From Hyphomicrobiales bacterium (GTDB lineage: Bacteria; Pseudomonadota; Alphaproteobacteria; Rhizobiales; Devosiaceae), in assembly GCA_004144345.1 (NCBI GenBank), contig SEEL01000012.1, positions 1 through 64,000 of the forward strand: a stretch of 64,000 bases of DNA, given 5' to 3'. Made by a program: the position numbers and the translations under genes. Below are positions 36,773-45,420 of the stretch, piece after piece (positions within the stretch are counted from its first letter, which is position 1; each line of letters opens with the position of its first letter). The notes beneath the pieces were generated by a model that was not told the origin of the DNA, made no database searches, and saw nothing but the letters and a program-made list of their open reading frames with translations.

Positions 36773-37804
36773 TCAGGACTCCATCACGCCACGGCGGCCC
36801 ATCAATCCGCGCGGACGGACGAGCAGGATGACGACGGCAACGAGGTAGATGATGATCTGGTCGATGCCCGGGAACACGGCCTTGACCTGGGTCATCGAGG
36901 CAAAGGACTGGAGGATGCCGAGCAGAAAGCCGGCGGCGACCGCGCCTGGTAGCGAGCCCATGCCGCCCACCACGACGACCACGAAGCTGAGGACGAGGAA
37001 GTCCATGCCGATATGGTAGTTGGGTGGCAGAAGCGGCGTGTACATGACGCCGGCCATGCCCGCGACGACGGCGGCAAGGCCGAACATGAAGGTGAAGCGC
37101 CGGTCGATATTGATGCCGAGCAGCCCGACCGTTTCACGGTCCGCCATGCCGGCGCGCACCACCATGCCGAAGGTGGTGAATTGCAGGAAGGCGAAGACGC
37201 CGCCGATGACGACTGCAGCGAACAGGAAGTAGATCAGCCGCCACACCGGATAGGTGATGATGTTGGCCTGCATGCCGAGCCACGCGCCGATATCGGCAGC
37301 GCCGCGCGCGGCGTCGGGCATGGGCTGCGGCATGGGGTTGGGCCCGAAGAAGGCCTTGATGACTTCCTGCGCCACGATGGCAAGGCCGAAGGTCACGAGG
37401 ATCTGCTCGGCATGCGTGCGCTTGTAGAAATGCTTGATGATGCCGCGCTCAAGCGCAACGCCGATCACGAACATCACGGGGATGGTGATCAGGAGCGAGA
37501 GGGGCACCGAATAGTTGACGAGGACCGCGCCCGTATCGCCGAGCCACGCCTGCATAAGCGGCTCGCGTATTTCCAGCGGGGCGCCCCAGGGGGAAAGCTG
37601 TTCGGGGTCGATGGTGACCGTTTCCATGGTGAGGACCATGCGCACGGTGACCGCGCAAAAGGCTCCCAGCATGAACAGCGCGCCATGCGCGAAATTGACG
37701 ACGCCCAGCGTGCCAAAAACGAGGGTGAGGCCAAGCGCGATGAGCGCATAGGCGGCGCCCTTGTCGAGCCCGTTGAGGAACTGGAGGAAGATGACCTCGA
37801 ACAT
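36773..37804 (-). CDS. livH: branched-chain amino acid-type ABC transporter permease LivH
   Basis: A 343-residue permease opening [23 protein letters not shown] with the LivH hallmark [16 protein letters not shown] and late [18 protein letters not shown] periplasmic insertion of about 40 residues follows the second helix ([22 protein letters not shown], in part), longer than usual. First permease after the binding-protein gene. Confidence 0.9.
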   Translation of the reverse strand: MFEVIFLQFLNGLDKGAAYALIALGLTLVFGTLGVVNFAHGALFMLGAFCAVTVRMVLTMETVTIDPEQLSPWGAPLEIREPLMQAWLGDTGAVLVNYSVPLSLLITIPVMFVIGVALERGIIKHFYKRTHAEQILVTFGLAIVAQEVIKAFFGPNPMPQPMPDAARGAADIGAWLGMQANIITYPVWRLIYFLFAAVVIGGVFAFLQFTTFGMVVRAGMADRETVGLLGINIDRRFTFMFGLAAVVAGMAGVMYTPLLPPNYHIGMDFLVLSFVVVVVGGMGSLPGAVAAGFLLGILQSFASMTQVKAVFPGIDQIIIYLVAVVILLVRPRGLMGRRGVMES

Positions 37805-37848
37805 TGTATGCTCCGTTCAGCGATGGGTCGCTGTTGCCCGGCAGAGAT

Positions 37849-37874
37849 CGTCACCGCCGCGTACGGCGGTGACG
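37849..37874 (-). other. strong hairpin after liv binding-protein gene
   Basis: CGTCACCGCCG (37849-37859) and CGGCGGTGACG (37864-37874) form a perfect 11-base stem with a four-base loop, 25 bases after the binding-protein stop and 45 bases before livH. No T-run. The same arrangement occurs after three other binding-protein genes in the window. Confidence 0.6.
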
Positions 37875-37899
37875 TTCATGCTACGGGACTTGCCGTCGA

Positions 37900-39258
37900 T
37901 CAGGCACAGACCGGCGCCGGCTCGGCCGGGCCAAGCTCGCCACCGAAGATGGTGTGATCGTAGGTGGTGACGTCGCGCGACACTTCCTGCACGACGTTGA
38001 GCACGTCGAACTGGCTGGGCGGGGCCGCATTGCCCTGCACGACGAGCACGGACTTCATGCACTGGTGGTCTTCGGCACGGTAGAGGGTCGGACCATTGCC
38101 CATGCCGTCGAACTCGTGACCCTCGAGGGCCTTGATGATCTCGGGCGGGTAGAAGGTGCCGGCACGTTCGACCGCATCCGCATAAAGCAGGGCCTGGACG
38201 TAAGCCGTGTGCGCAGCCTGCGACGGCGGCGAGCCATAGGCGGCGCCGAAGGACTTGGTGAAGGCCTTCGAGCCTTCGTCCTGCAGGTTCCAGTGCCAGT
38301 TGGACGTACCGAACACACCACGCACGGCTTCGCCGGCGCCCTTGGCCATCAGCTCGGAGATCAGCGGCGTGATGATCTCGAACTGCTTGCCGTTGGCCTG
38401 GCGGTCGCGCAGGCCGAACTGCACGGCCTGCGGCAGCGAGTTCACCATGTCGAGGCCATAGTGGTTGAGGATCAGCACGTCGGCGCCCGAATTGAGGATC
38501 GGGGTGAGGTACTGCGAGTAGTCCGTCGAGCCGAGCGGCGTGCGGACGGCGGCGACGGTTTCCCAGCCGAGGGCTTCGGTCGCGTTCTTGATCGACTCTT
38601 CCTGGGTCCAGCCCCAGGTGTAGTCGGCGGTCAAATGGTAGGCGCGGCGATCCTTGCCGTACTGCTCGCCCAACACCGGAGCGAGAGCGATACCGGACTG
38701 GTAAGCATTGAAGAAGTGACGGAAGCCGTAGCGGCGCTTGTCCTTGCCGGTGGTGTCGTTGGAGTGAGTGAGGCCGGCCATGAAGATGATGCCCATCTCC
38801 TGGCAGAGACCCTGCACGGCGATGGCCTCGCCCGATGACGAACCGCCGGTGATCATGATCGCGCCATCGCGCTCGATCATGCGGGTGGCGCCAGCGCGGG
38901 CCACGTCGGACTTGGTCTGGCTGTCGGACGACACATAGGTCACCTTCTTGCCCAGGATGCCATTGCCCTTGAGCACGCTCGGCTTGAGCACGTTCAGCAG
39001 GCCGCCGTCGCCCTCGCCATTTAGGTGCTGGAAGGCCAGCTCATAGGCCTTCTGTTCGTCGGCGCCCTCTTCGGCATAGGCGCCGGTGAGCGGCAGGTTC
39101 AAACCGATGGTGACGGTGCTGCCGGTGGGGTTGTTGCAGAACTCCTGCGCCCAGGCACCACGGGTAAAGATCAGCGGGGAAACGCCGGTGGCCAGAATAC
39201 CGGCAAGGCCGGTCTTCAGCACGCCGCGGCGGCTGAAGCCCTTCGATGAATTGGTCAT
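37900..39258 (-). CDS. branched-chain amino acid/amide-type ABC substrate-binding protein
   Basis: A 452-residue periplasmic protein. The N terminus (FSRRGVLKTGLAGILATG) has the twin-arginine motif, so Tat export is likely. The Peripla_BP_6 fold is clear (VTIGLNLPLTGAYAEEGADEQKAYELA, in part, and ITGGSSSGEAIAVQGLCQE). ATG 39258 has AAGGAGGAG six bases upstream. First gene of the five-gene importer; the ligand could be an amino acid, amide, urea-like compound or aromatic acid. Confidence 0.87.
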   Translation of the reverse strand: MTNSSKGFSRRGVLKTGLAGILATGVSPLIFTRGAWAQEFCNNPTGSTVTIGLNLPLTGAYAEEGADEQKAYELAFQHLNGEGDGGLLNVLKPSVLKGNGILGKKVTYVSSDSQTKSDVARAGATRMIERDGAIMITGGSSSGEAIAVQGLCQEMGIIFMAGLTHSNDTTGKDKRRYGFRHFFNAYQSGIALAPVLGEQYGKDRRAYHLTADYTWGWTQEESIKNATEALGWETVAAVRTPLGSTDYSQYLTPILNSGADVLILNHYGLDMVNSLPQAVQFGLRDRQANGKQFEIITPLISELMAKGAGEAVRGVFGTSNWHWNLQDEGSKAFTKSFGAAYGSPPSQAAHTAYVQALLYADAVERAGTFYPPEIIKALEGHEFDGMGNGPTLYRAEDHQCMKSVLVVQGNAAPPSQFDVLNVVQEVSRDVTTYDHTIFGGELGPAEPAPVCA

Positions 39259-39371
39259 AAGCTCCTCCTTGAGCGGCGGGAGCGGGTGCATTGCCAGCTT
39301 CCTCGGCGCGTCGACCTACTATCCGGGCGCCAGCAAACGTTCGCAATATCTCGTTGATATCCTTGCCTAAT

Positions 39372-39417
39372 TTTGTAAATGCTTGAACTTGATCCGCCCC
39401 AAAACTGTCAATACAGT
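39372..39417. promoter_or_regulatory. operator candidates between liv operon and XRE/ScfR gene
   Basis: TTTGTAAA (39372-39379) differs by one base from TTTGCAAA, the core bound by actinobacterial ScfR-class regulators (RamB, PrpR). ACTGT-CAAT-ACAGT (39404-39417) is an inverted repeat 17 bases before the regulator start. Both lie in the 176-base divergent promoter region. Confidence 0.4.
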
Positions 39418-39434
39418 GACAAATGGGGGGGAAG

Positions 39435-41054
39435 ATGCGCGCACCGATCGGGCTCAGAATCAGGTCGCAGCGCCGCGCCGTGGGCATTTCTCAGGCCACC
39501 CTCGCCCGCCGCGCCGGCATCTCGGCGAGCTACCTCAACCTCATCGAGGGCAACAAACGCCATGTCGGTGGCTCGCTGTTGCTCCGCCTCGCCCAGGCGC
39601 TCGAACTCGATATCGGCGAGCTGAGCGGCGAATCGGAGCATCGGCTGATCGCCGAAGTCGACGAGGCGCTAGCGGATCCGATGCTGGGCGGCATCGTCAT
39701 GCCGTCGGCACACGATCTGGTGGCGCAGCAACCCGCCGCCGCACTCGCCATTGCCCGCCTCCATCGTGCCTATGAGGGCGCGCGGGCCACGGCGGACGAT
39801 TATGCCGACCGGCTGCGGGCCGACCCGCTGCTGGCGCAATTGCTGCATCGCGTGCTCTCGGGCATCACCGCCGTCCGTTCGAGCGCCGAAATTCTCGACG
39901 AAGTACCCGACCTCGACGAAGCCGAGCGCCGGCGCTTCATCGAGTCCCTGACGCGCGAAACCAAGGGCCTCAGCGAAGTAGCGCGCGGCCTCGTTGGCCA
40001 GTTCGAGGTGGATGCCAAGGCGCGCCGCCTGTCGCCGCAACGCGAGCTCGACGATCTGATCTTCGCCAACGACAATTACTTTCCCGCGCTGGAGCAAGTG
40101 GCGGCGGAGCTGCGCCGCGGCATTGAGGCGGAGGGTCCGTTCGGCGAAGCGACATTGACGACGCTGCTTGCCCGCCGCTTCGGTATTGCCGTGCGGAGGA
40201 GCGCTGGCCGCGAAGTCGACGCGGCCGGCTTTCCCGGCCAGTACCATTATGATGCAACGGCGCGAACCATGTGGTTCCAGACCAGCACAGTGGCGGCGAC
40301 GCGCCAGTTCCAGCTGACGCGCCTGTTCGCCGAACTGGTCGCATCGGCCGCGATCGAGCGCGAGGTCGAGGCGCCCGAACTGACCTCGACGACATCGCGG
40401 CGGCTCGCCTATCGCGCCCTCGGTTCCTATCTCGCGGGCGCTATCGTGTTCCCCTATTCGGAGTTCCTGGCTCGGGCGGAAGCGCTGACCTACGACATCG
40501 AGGCGCTGCAGCAGGCCTATATTGCGAGCTTCGAGCAGGTGGCGCACCGGCTGGTGACGCTGCGCAAGCCCGGCGAGAGCGGCGTGCCGTTCGGCTTCCT
40601 GCGCTCGGACCCGGCGGGACGGTTGACCAAGCACTTCCCCCTGCCCGGCCTGCCCCTGCCAAGCGCCGGGCACGCCTGCCCTCTGTGGGCCATCTACGAC
40701 GCCTTCCGCACGCCCGAACGGGCGGTGCGCCAATTGGTGCAGTTCCCCGACGGCTCGCGCTATCTGTTCGTGGCGCGCGCCCAGTCGCGCCGCCCCTCGA
40801 ACTTTGCCGACCGGCCGATCCATACCTCGATCATGCTGGCCTGCGACGCCTTGCAGGCCGACCGCACCGTCTATGGCGCGGGGCTGCCGCTCGCCGATGC
40901 CGCGCTGGATGTGCCGGTGGGGCCGGCCTGCCGGCTTTGCCCGCGGCGCGACTGCGCCGAGCGGCAGGAGGAAGCGCTGGCCGCCGGCGGGCGGCCGCTG
41001 GCCATTCGCGCGCCCCTCGTGGCCCGAACAATGGGTGATGGCGAAGCGGAATGA
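39435..41054 (+). CDS. XRE/ScfR-type regulator with ImmA/IrrE and DHp-like domains
   Basis: A 539-residue protein. An XRE helix-turn-helix (residues about 6-62, RSQRRAVGISQATLARRAGI) begins it. The C-terminal half matches the ImmA/IrrE plus DUF2083 layout of short-chain fatty acyl regulators, ending in the typical Cys cluster CRLCPRRDCAERQ. Between them, residues about 136-190 (HRVLSGITAVRSSAEIL and onwards) resemble a kinase DHp helix pair. ATG 39435 chosen over 39423 because it follows GGGGGGG. A run of kinase and receiver genes follows. Confidence 0.85.
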   Translation: MRAPIGLRIRSQRRAVGISQATLARRAGISASYLNLIEGNKRHVGGSLLLRLAQALELDIGELSGESEHRLIAEVDEALADPMLGGIVMPSAHDLVAQQPAAALAIARLHRAYEGARATADDYADRLRADPLLAQLLHRVLSGITAVRSSAEILDEVPDLDEAERRRFIESLTRETKGLSEVARGLVGQFEVDAKARRLSPQRELDDLIFANDNYFPALEQVAAELRRGIEAEGPFGEATLTTLLARRFGIAVRRSAGREVDAAGFPGQYHYDATARTMWFQTSTVAATRQFQLTRLFAELVASAAIEREVEAPELTSTTSRRLAYRALGSYLAGAIVFPYSEFLARAEALTYDIEALQQAYIASFEQVAHRLVTLRKPGESGVPFGFLRSDPAGRLTKHFPLPGLPLPSAGHACPLWAIYDAFRTPERAVRQLVQFPDGSRYLFVARAQSRRPSNFADRPIHTSIMLACDALQADRTVYGAGLPLADAALDVPVGPACRLCPRRDCAERQEEALAAGGRPLAIRAPLVARTMGDGEAE

Positions 41055-41102
41055 GTGTGCTTAACTGTGCCGTTTCGCGAAAGCGGACAATAAGGGGGGA
41101 AT

Positions 41103-41483
41103 ATGGCGGTCGACGTACTGATTGCCGAGGATGAACCAAGCATCCTGGAATCGCTCGACTTCATCCTGCGCCGTGCGGGCTGGTCGATTGCTGCGGTGAC
41201 CGATGGCGACGCCGTCATCGGCATGCTGCGCAAGACGCCGCCCAAGGTGCTGGTGCTCGACGTCATGCTGCCCAAGCGCTCGGGCTTCGACATCCTCAAG
41301 CAAATCCGCGCCGACGACATGCTGCACGATCTGCCGGTACTGATCCTCACCGCCAAGGGCCAGGCCAAGGACCGCCGTACGGCTGAAGAACTGGGAGCCG
41401 ACGGCTTCATCACCAAGCCCTACGCCAATGCCGAAGTGCTCGATGAAGTTCGCCGCCTGATCGGGGCGGCACAGTCGGGCTGA
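41103..41483 (+). CDS. stand-alone response regulator receiver
   Basis: A 126-residue CheY-like protein with acidic pocket Glu9/Asp10, phospho-acceptor Asp53 (VLVLDVMLP), Thr83 (LILTAKG) and Lys105 (ITKPYAN): all the residues needed for phosphorylation. There is no output domain. Encoded 48 bases after the XRE gene and four bases before the small membrane protein, so one operon is likely. Cognate kinase: the symporter-kinase downstream. Confidence 0.92.
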   Translation: MAVDVLIAEDEPSILESLDFILRRAGWSIAAVTDGDAVIGMLRKTPPKVLVLDVMLPKRSGFDILKQIRADDMLHDLPVLILTAKGQAKDRRTAEELGADGFITKPYANAEVLDEVRRLIGAAQSG

Positions 41484-41487
41484 CGCC

Positions 41488-41718
41488 ATGGGCGGCAAGC
41501 TCATCAGTGGGGCGTTGTTCCTCACCATATTGGGCACCTTGCTGCTGTTGCCGCCGCTTGCCAATGTCTTCCAATTGCAGCGGCGCTTCTTCGGCCTGCC
41601 GGCAGAACTGATCTATCTGTTCGCCTGCTGGGGAGTACTGATCGCGGCTGCTTTCTGGCTGAGCCGGCGACTGCCGCGCGAGGCCGAAGCCGAGCCGCGC
41701 AACGAGGATGACACCTGA
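41488..41718 (+). CDS. small two-helix membrane protein (CbrX-like position)
   Basis: A 76-residue protein with two hydrophobic helices (LISGALFLTILGTLLLLPPLA and ELIYLFACWGVLIAAAFWL, residues about 5-25 and 40-58) and an acidic tail. Its stop overlaps the next ATG as TGATG. In Pseudomonas a small gene cbrX overlaps cbrA in the same way, and several sodium-solute symporters have two-helix partner subunits. I do not recognise the sequence itself; the role is inferred from position. Confidence 0.7.
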   Translation: MGGKLISGALFLTILGTLLLLPPLANVFQLQRRFFGLPAELIYLFACWGVLIAAAFWLSRRLPREAEAEPRNEDDT

Positions 41719-44384
41719 TGCTGTCGTCCGAACTCGTCATCGCGATCGCCATCGGTTATGTGGGCCTGCTGTTCCTCATCGCCTATGTCAGCGATCGCCT
41801 CACGCGCAGCGGCAAGGCGGCTTTCCTCCACTCGCCCTTCGTCTATACGCTCGCCATTTCGGTCTATTGCACCAGCTGGACCTTTTACGGCGCGGTCGGT
41901 TCGGCGGCGCGCAACGGGCTCGAATATCTCGCGATCTATCTGGGTCCCACCATCGTCTTCATCGGCTGGTGGTTCATCCTGCGCCGCCTCGTGCGCATCA
42001 GCCACAACCAGCGCATCACTTCGATCGCCGATCTGCTGTCCTCGCGTTTCGGCAAGTCGAGCCGGCTGGCGGTGCTGATCACCATCATCGCCGTCATCGG
42101 CATCGCCCCCTATATTGCGCTGCAGCTGAAAGCGGTGACCTCGTCCATCCACGCCATCTCACGCGTCGGCAGCGGCAGCATCGGCGGCATCGACGAGGTG
42201 AGCCTCGCTCTCGCGGTGGCGGCTGGAATGGCGCTCTTCACCATTCTGTTCGGCACCCGCAATGTCGACGCCAAGGAGCAGCATCTGGGCGTCGTGGCGG
42301 CCATCGCCTTCGAGGCTATCGTCAAGCTCGCGGCGCTCGTCGCCACCGGCATCTTCGTCATCTATGTGGGTGGCGGACTGGAGGCGATCTTCTCACGCGC
42401 CGAGGCGGCAGGGGTCGACATCTACTCCATCGGCACCTTCGACGATCGCTGGGTCGCCATGAATGTGCTGTCGGCGGCAGCGATCCTCTGCCTGCCGCGC
42501 CAGTTCCAGATCACCGTGGTCGAGAACTCGAACGAGAACCATCTGCGCACCGCCAGCTGGGCCTTCCCGGGCTATCTGCTGCTGGTGAGCCTGTTCACGC
42601 TGCCCATTGCGCTCTTCGGGCTGACCTCGATGCCGGCGGGCACGAACCCCGACATGTTCGTGCTCACCCTGCCGCTGGCCGCCGGCCATGAAGGCCTCGC
42701 GCTGTTCAGTTTCATCGGCGGCTTCTCATCGGCCACCTCGATGATCATCGTCGAATCCATTGCGCTCTCGATCATGGTGTCCAACCACATCGTCATGCCG
42801 CTGGTACTGCGCTTCACGCAGGGTCGCGGCACGGTGCGCGGGCAAGGCGTCAGCCAGTTGCTGCTCAACTCGCGGCGCTTTTCGATCGCCGTCATCCTCG
42901 GGCTCGGCTTCCTCTATTTCTACCTGACGCGCGACTCCAACGCGCTGGCCCCGATCGGCCTCATCTCCTTCTGCGGCGTGGCGCAGTTCCTGCCCTCGAT
43001 CCTCGCCGCGCTGTTCTGGCGCGAGGCAACGCTGAAGGCGGCAACGGCCGCTGTCGCCGTGGGCTTCGTGGTCTGGGCCTGGTCGAGCTTCATGCCATCC
43101 TTTGCCGGCTCCTCGACGCTGGTGGCAGGCATCATGGCGCAGGGTCCGTGGGGCCTGACCTGGCTGAGGCCCGAAGCGCTGTTCGGCCTGACCGGCATCG
43201 ACCCCCTGGTCAATGTCGTGTTCTGGAGTCTCTTCCTCAACACCCTCACGCTGGTGGTTGTCTCGCTGCTCACATCGCCCTCTGCGCTCGAGCGCGTGCA
43301 GGCCGGGTTGTTCATCGATCTGTTCCGGCCATCGACCTCCGGTAGCCCATCGGTGATCCGCGGCTCGGCCACGGCGCACGATCTGTTCTTCGTGGCGGAG
43401 CGCGTCCTTGGCAGCACGCGCGCCACCGCCCTGTTCGCTGATATTCCACCGGACCCGCCGCCGCAGTTCATCGACCGTCTCGAACGCGAACTCGCCGGCT
43501 CGGTCGGTGCCGCCTCCGCCCATGTGATGCTGAGCAAGGTCGTCTCCGGTGACGCGATCTCGATCGAGGAGGTCTTCAAGATGGCCGGCGAGACGCGTCA
43601 GGCCATCGAGTATTCGCAAGAACTCGAACGCACCTCCGAGGAACTGCGCTCGACCGCCGCCCAGCTGGAGAATGCCAACCTGAAGCTGCGCGAACTCGAC
43701 GGCCAGAAGGACGAGTTCCTGAGCCAGGTGAGCCACGAAGTGCGGACGCCGATGGCCTCGATCCGTTCCTTCTCCGAGATCCTGCTCGAGGATGACCTCA
43801 GTGAGGGCCAGCGCCACCGCTTCGTGTCGACGATCCACCAGGAGAGCTTGCGGCTCACCAAGCTGCTGGACGAAATCCTCGATCTCAGCACGCTCGAGCG
43901 CGGCGAGCGCCCGTGGGAGAATGTCAGCGTCGATGCCGAAGCGGCGCTGGAGCGCGCCATCGACGTGTGTGCCCCGCTGGCGAAGCGCCGCAACATGCAG
44001 ATCGTCGTCGGCCCACGCGCCGGCCGCGCCACGATCGAAGGCGACGCCGACCGGCTGTGCCAGGTGCTGATCAATCTGCTGTACAATGCGATCAAGTACA
44101 ACGACGCGCCGGAACCCATGGTGCAGGCGCGCTCGCGCTGCAGCCGCGGCCGCTACGTCATCGAGATTGCCGACAACGGTCCGGGCATTGCCAAGGCCGA
44201 CCGCAAGCTGATCTTCGAGAAGTTCTCACGCGGCCAGAGCGGCGTCCCCACCCCCGCCGGTGCCGGGCTCGGCCTCGCCATCTCGCGGCAGCTGGTCGAA
44301 CGCATGAACGGCAAGCTGGAACTGGTCCCCAGCCCCGACCGCGGCGCCTGCTTCCGCGTTACCCTTCCGCTGCTTTCACGCTGA
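41718..44384 (+). CDS. sodium:solute symporter-STAC-histidine kinase (CbrA/CrbS-like)
   Basis: An 888-residue sensor. About 13 helices of a sodium-solute symporter fold (residues 1-540, with YTLAISVYCTSWTFYGAVG and CLPRQFQITVVENSNENHL) are followed by a STAC-like linker (about 560-620, RLERELAGSVGAASAH). A coiled coil, a HisKA domain with His673 (VSHEVRTPMASIRSFSEIL) and a HATPase domain (LLYNAIKY, DNGPGIAK, GAGLGLAIS) complete it. No PAS domain is visible. Transport or binding of a carbon source may be the signal. Confidence 0.93.
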   Translation: MLSSELVIAIAIGYVGLLFLIAYVSDRLTRSGKAAFLHSPFVYTLAISVYCTSWTFYGAVGSAARNGLEYLAIYLGPTIVFIGWWFILRRLVRISHNQRITSIADLLSSRFGKSSRLAVLITIIAVIGIAPYIALQLKAVTSSIHAISRVGSGSIGGIDEVSLALAVAAGMALFTILFGTRNVDAKEQHLGVVAAIAFEAIVKLAALVATGIFVIYVGGGLEAIFSRAEAAGVDIYSIGTFDDRWVAMNVLSAAAILCLPRQFQITVVENSNENHLRTASWAFPGYLLLVSLFTLPIALFGLTSMPAGTNPDMFVLTLPLAAGHEGLALFSFIGGFSSATSMIIVESIALSIMVSNHIVMPLVLRFTQGRGTVRGQGVSQLLLNSRRFSIAVILGLGFLYFYLTRDSNALAPIGLISFCGVAQFLPSILAALFWREATLKAATAAVAVGFVVWAWSSFMPSFAGSSTLVAGIMAQGPWGLTWLRPEALFGLTGIDPLVNVVFWSLFLNTLTLVVVSLLTSPSALERVQAGLFIDLFRPSTSGSPSVIRGSATAHDLFFVAERVLGSTRATALFADIPPDPPPQFIDRLERELAGSVGAASAHVMLSKVVSGDAISIEEVFKMAGETRQAIEYSQELERTSEELRSTAAQLENANLKLRELDGQKDEFLSQVSHEVRTPMASIRSFSEILLEDDLSEGQRHRFVSTIHQESLRLTKLLDEILDLSTLERGERPWENVSVDAEAALERAIDVCAPLAKRRNMQIVVGPRAGRATIEGDADRLCQVLINLLYNAIKYNDAPEPMVQARSRCSRGRYVIEIADNGPGIAKADRKLIFEKFSRGQSGVPTPAGAGLGLAISRQLVERMNGKLELVPSPDRGACFRVTLPLLSR

Positions 44385-44392
44385 TCCACGCG

Positions 44393-45412
44393 CTAGCGCG
44401 GCTTCGCAGGAAGGGAGTCCGGCACAGCTGCCTCCTCGTTGAGAGCGTCCAGCGTGCGGGAGGCGCGGCGGCGTTCGCGCAGATGATTGAATTGCTGGTC
44501 GGCGAGGACGCCCACGAGGATCACCGCACCCATCACGGCGAAGTTCAGCGATGAGGGGATGCCGAGGAGATTGACGAGGTTCTGTAGTTCCTGCAGCAGC
44601 ACCGCGCCCAGCACCACGCCGATGACCGAGCCTTCGCCGCCGCGCAGCGAGAAGCCGCCGAGAACCGCAGCAGCAATGGCGTAAAGTTCGTAGAAATTGC
44701 CATGCGATGAGGGCTGCACGGATTTGGTGAACATGGCGAAATAGATCGCCGCGATCGAGGTGAGCACGGCGCAGATCACATAGGCCGAGGTGATGACGAG
44801 ACCGGTGCGGATGCCGGAATAGCGGGCGGCGTCCTCGTTCTTTCCAACGGCGCTCAGATGCCGTCCGTAGACCGAGCGGTGCAGCACCACCCAGCAGACC
44901 GCGCCCAGCAGGAGCATCGCGAAGAATGAATGCGGAATGCCGAAGGAGCGCCCGATGGTAAGCCACTCAAGTTCAGGATAGCTGGCACCGAACGGAAAGC
45001 CCGCGGTCGCTTCGCCGGTGTAGCCGCGCGCCACGCCGCGATAGATGAGAAGCCCGCAGAGCGTCACCACGAAGGGCTGCATCCTGAGCTTTGTGATGAG
45101 CAGGCCATGCGCGAGGCCCATCAGCGTGCCGACACCGATGGTGATCAGCATGGCCAGCGGCCACGGCACGCCGAGCTTGCCGACCATGTCGACGAAGATC
45201 ACACCGAGCAGCGCGATCATCGAGCCTGCGGACAATTCGATGCCGCCGGTCATGATCACGAAGCCCTGCCCGATGGCGAACAGGCCGAAGAGGCCGATCA
45301 AATTTGCGGTGTTGCCGAGATTGATCGGCGACAGGAACAACGGGTTCCGCAAATAGACGATGGCCCCCACGATGATGATCAGGACGGCGAGGCCGAAATC
45401 CTTCTTCTGCAT
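44393..45412 (-). CDS. CUT2 sugar ABC transporter permease (RbsC-like)
   Basis: A 339-residue inner-membrane protein with the RbsC-family motif GFVIMTGGIELSAGSMIALLGVIF and a late region GGEGSVIGVVLGAVLLQELQNLVNLL. A hydrophilic tail (about 35 residues) ends it. Last gene of a binding protein-ATPase-permease operon. Only eight bases separate it from the convergent kinase gene. Sugar specificity unknown. Confidence 0.9.
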   Translation of the reverse strand: MQKKDFGLAVLIIIVGAIVYLRNPLFLSPINLGNTANLIGLFGLFAIGQGFVIMTGGIELSAGSMIALLGVIFVDMVGKLGVPWPLAMLITIGVGTLMGLAHGLLITKLRMQPFVVTLCGLLIYRGVARGYTGEATAGFPFGASYPELEWLTIGRSFGIPHSFFAMLLLGAVCWVVLHRSVYGRHLSAVGKNEDAARYSGIRTGLVITSAYVICAVLTSIAAIYFAMFTKSVQPSSHGNFYELYAIAAAVLGGFSLRGGEGSVIGVVLGAVLLQELQNLVNLLGIPSSLNFAVMGAVILVGVLADQQFNHLRERRRASRTLDALNEEAAVPDSLPAKPR

Positions 45413-45420
45413 GCTTCCCC

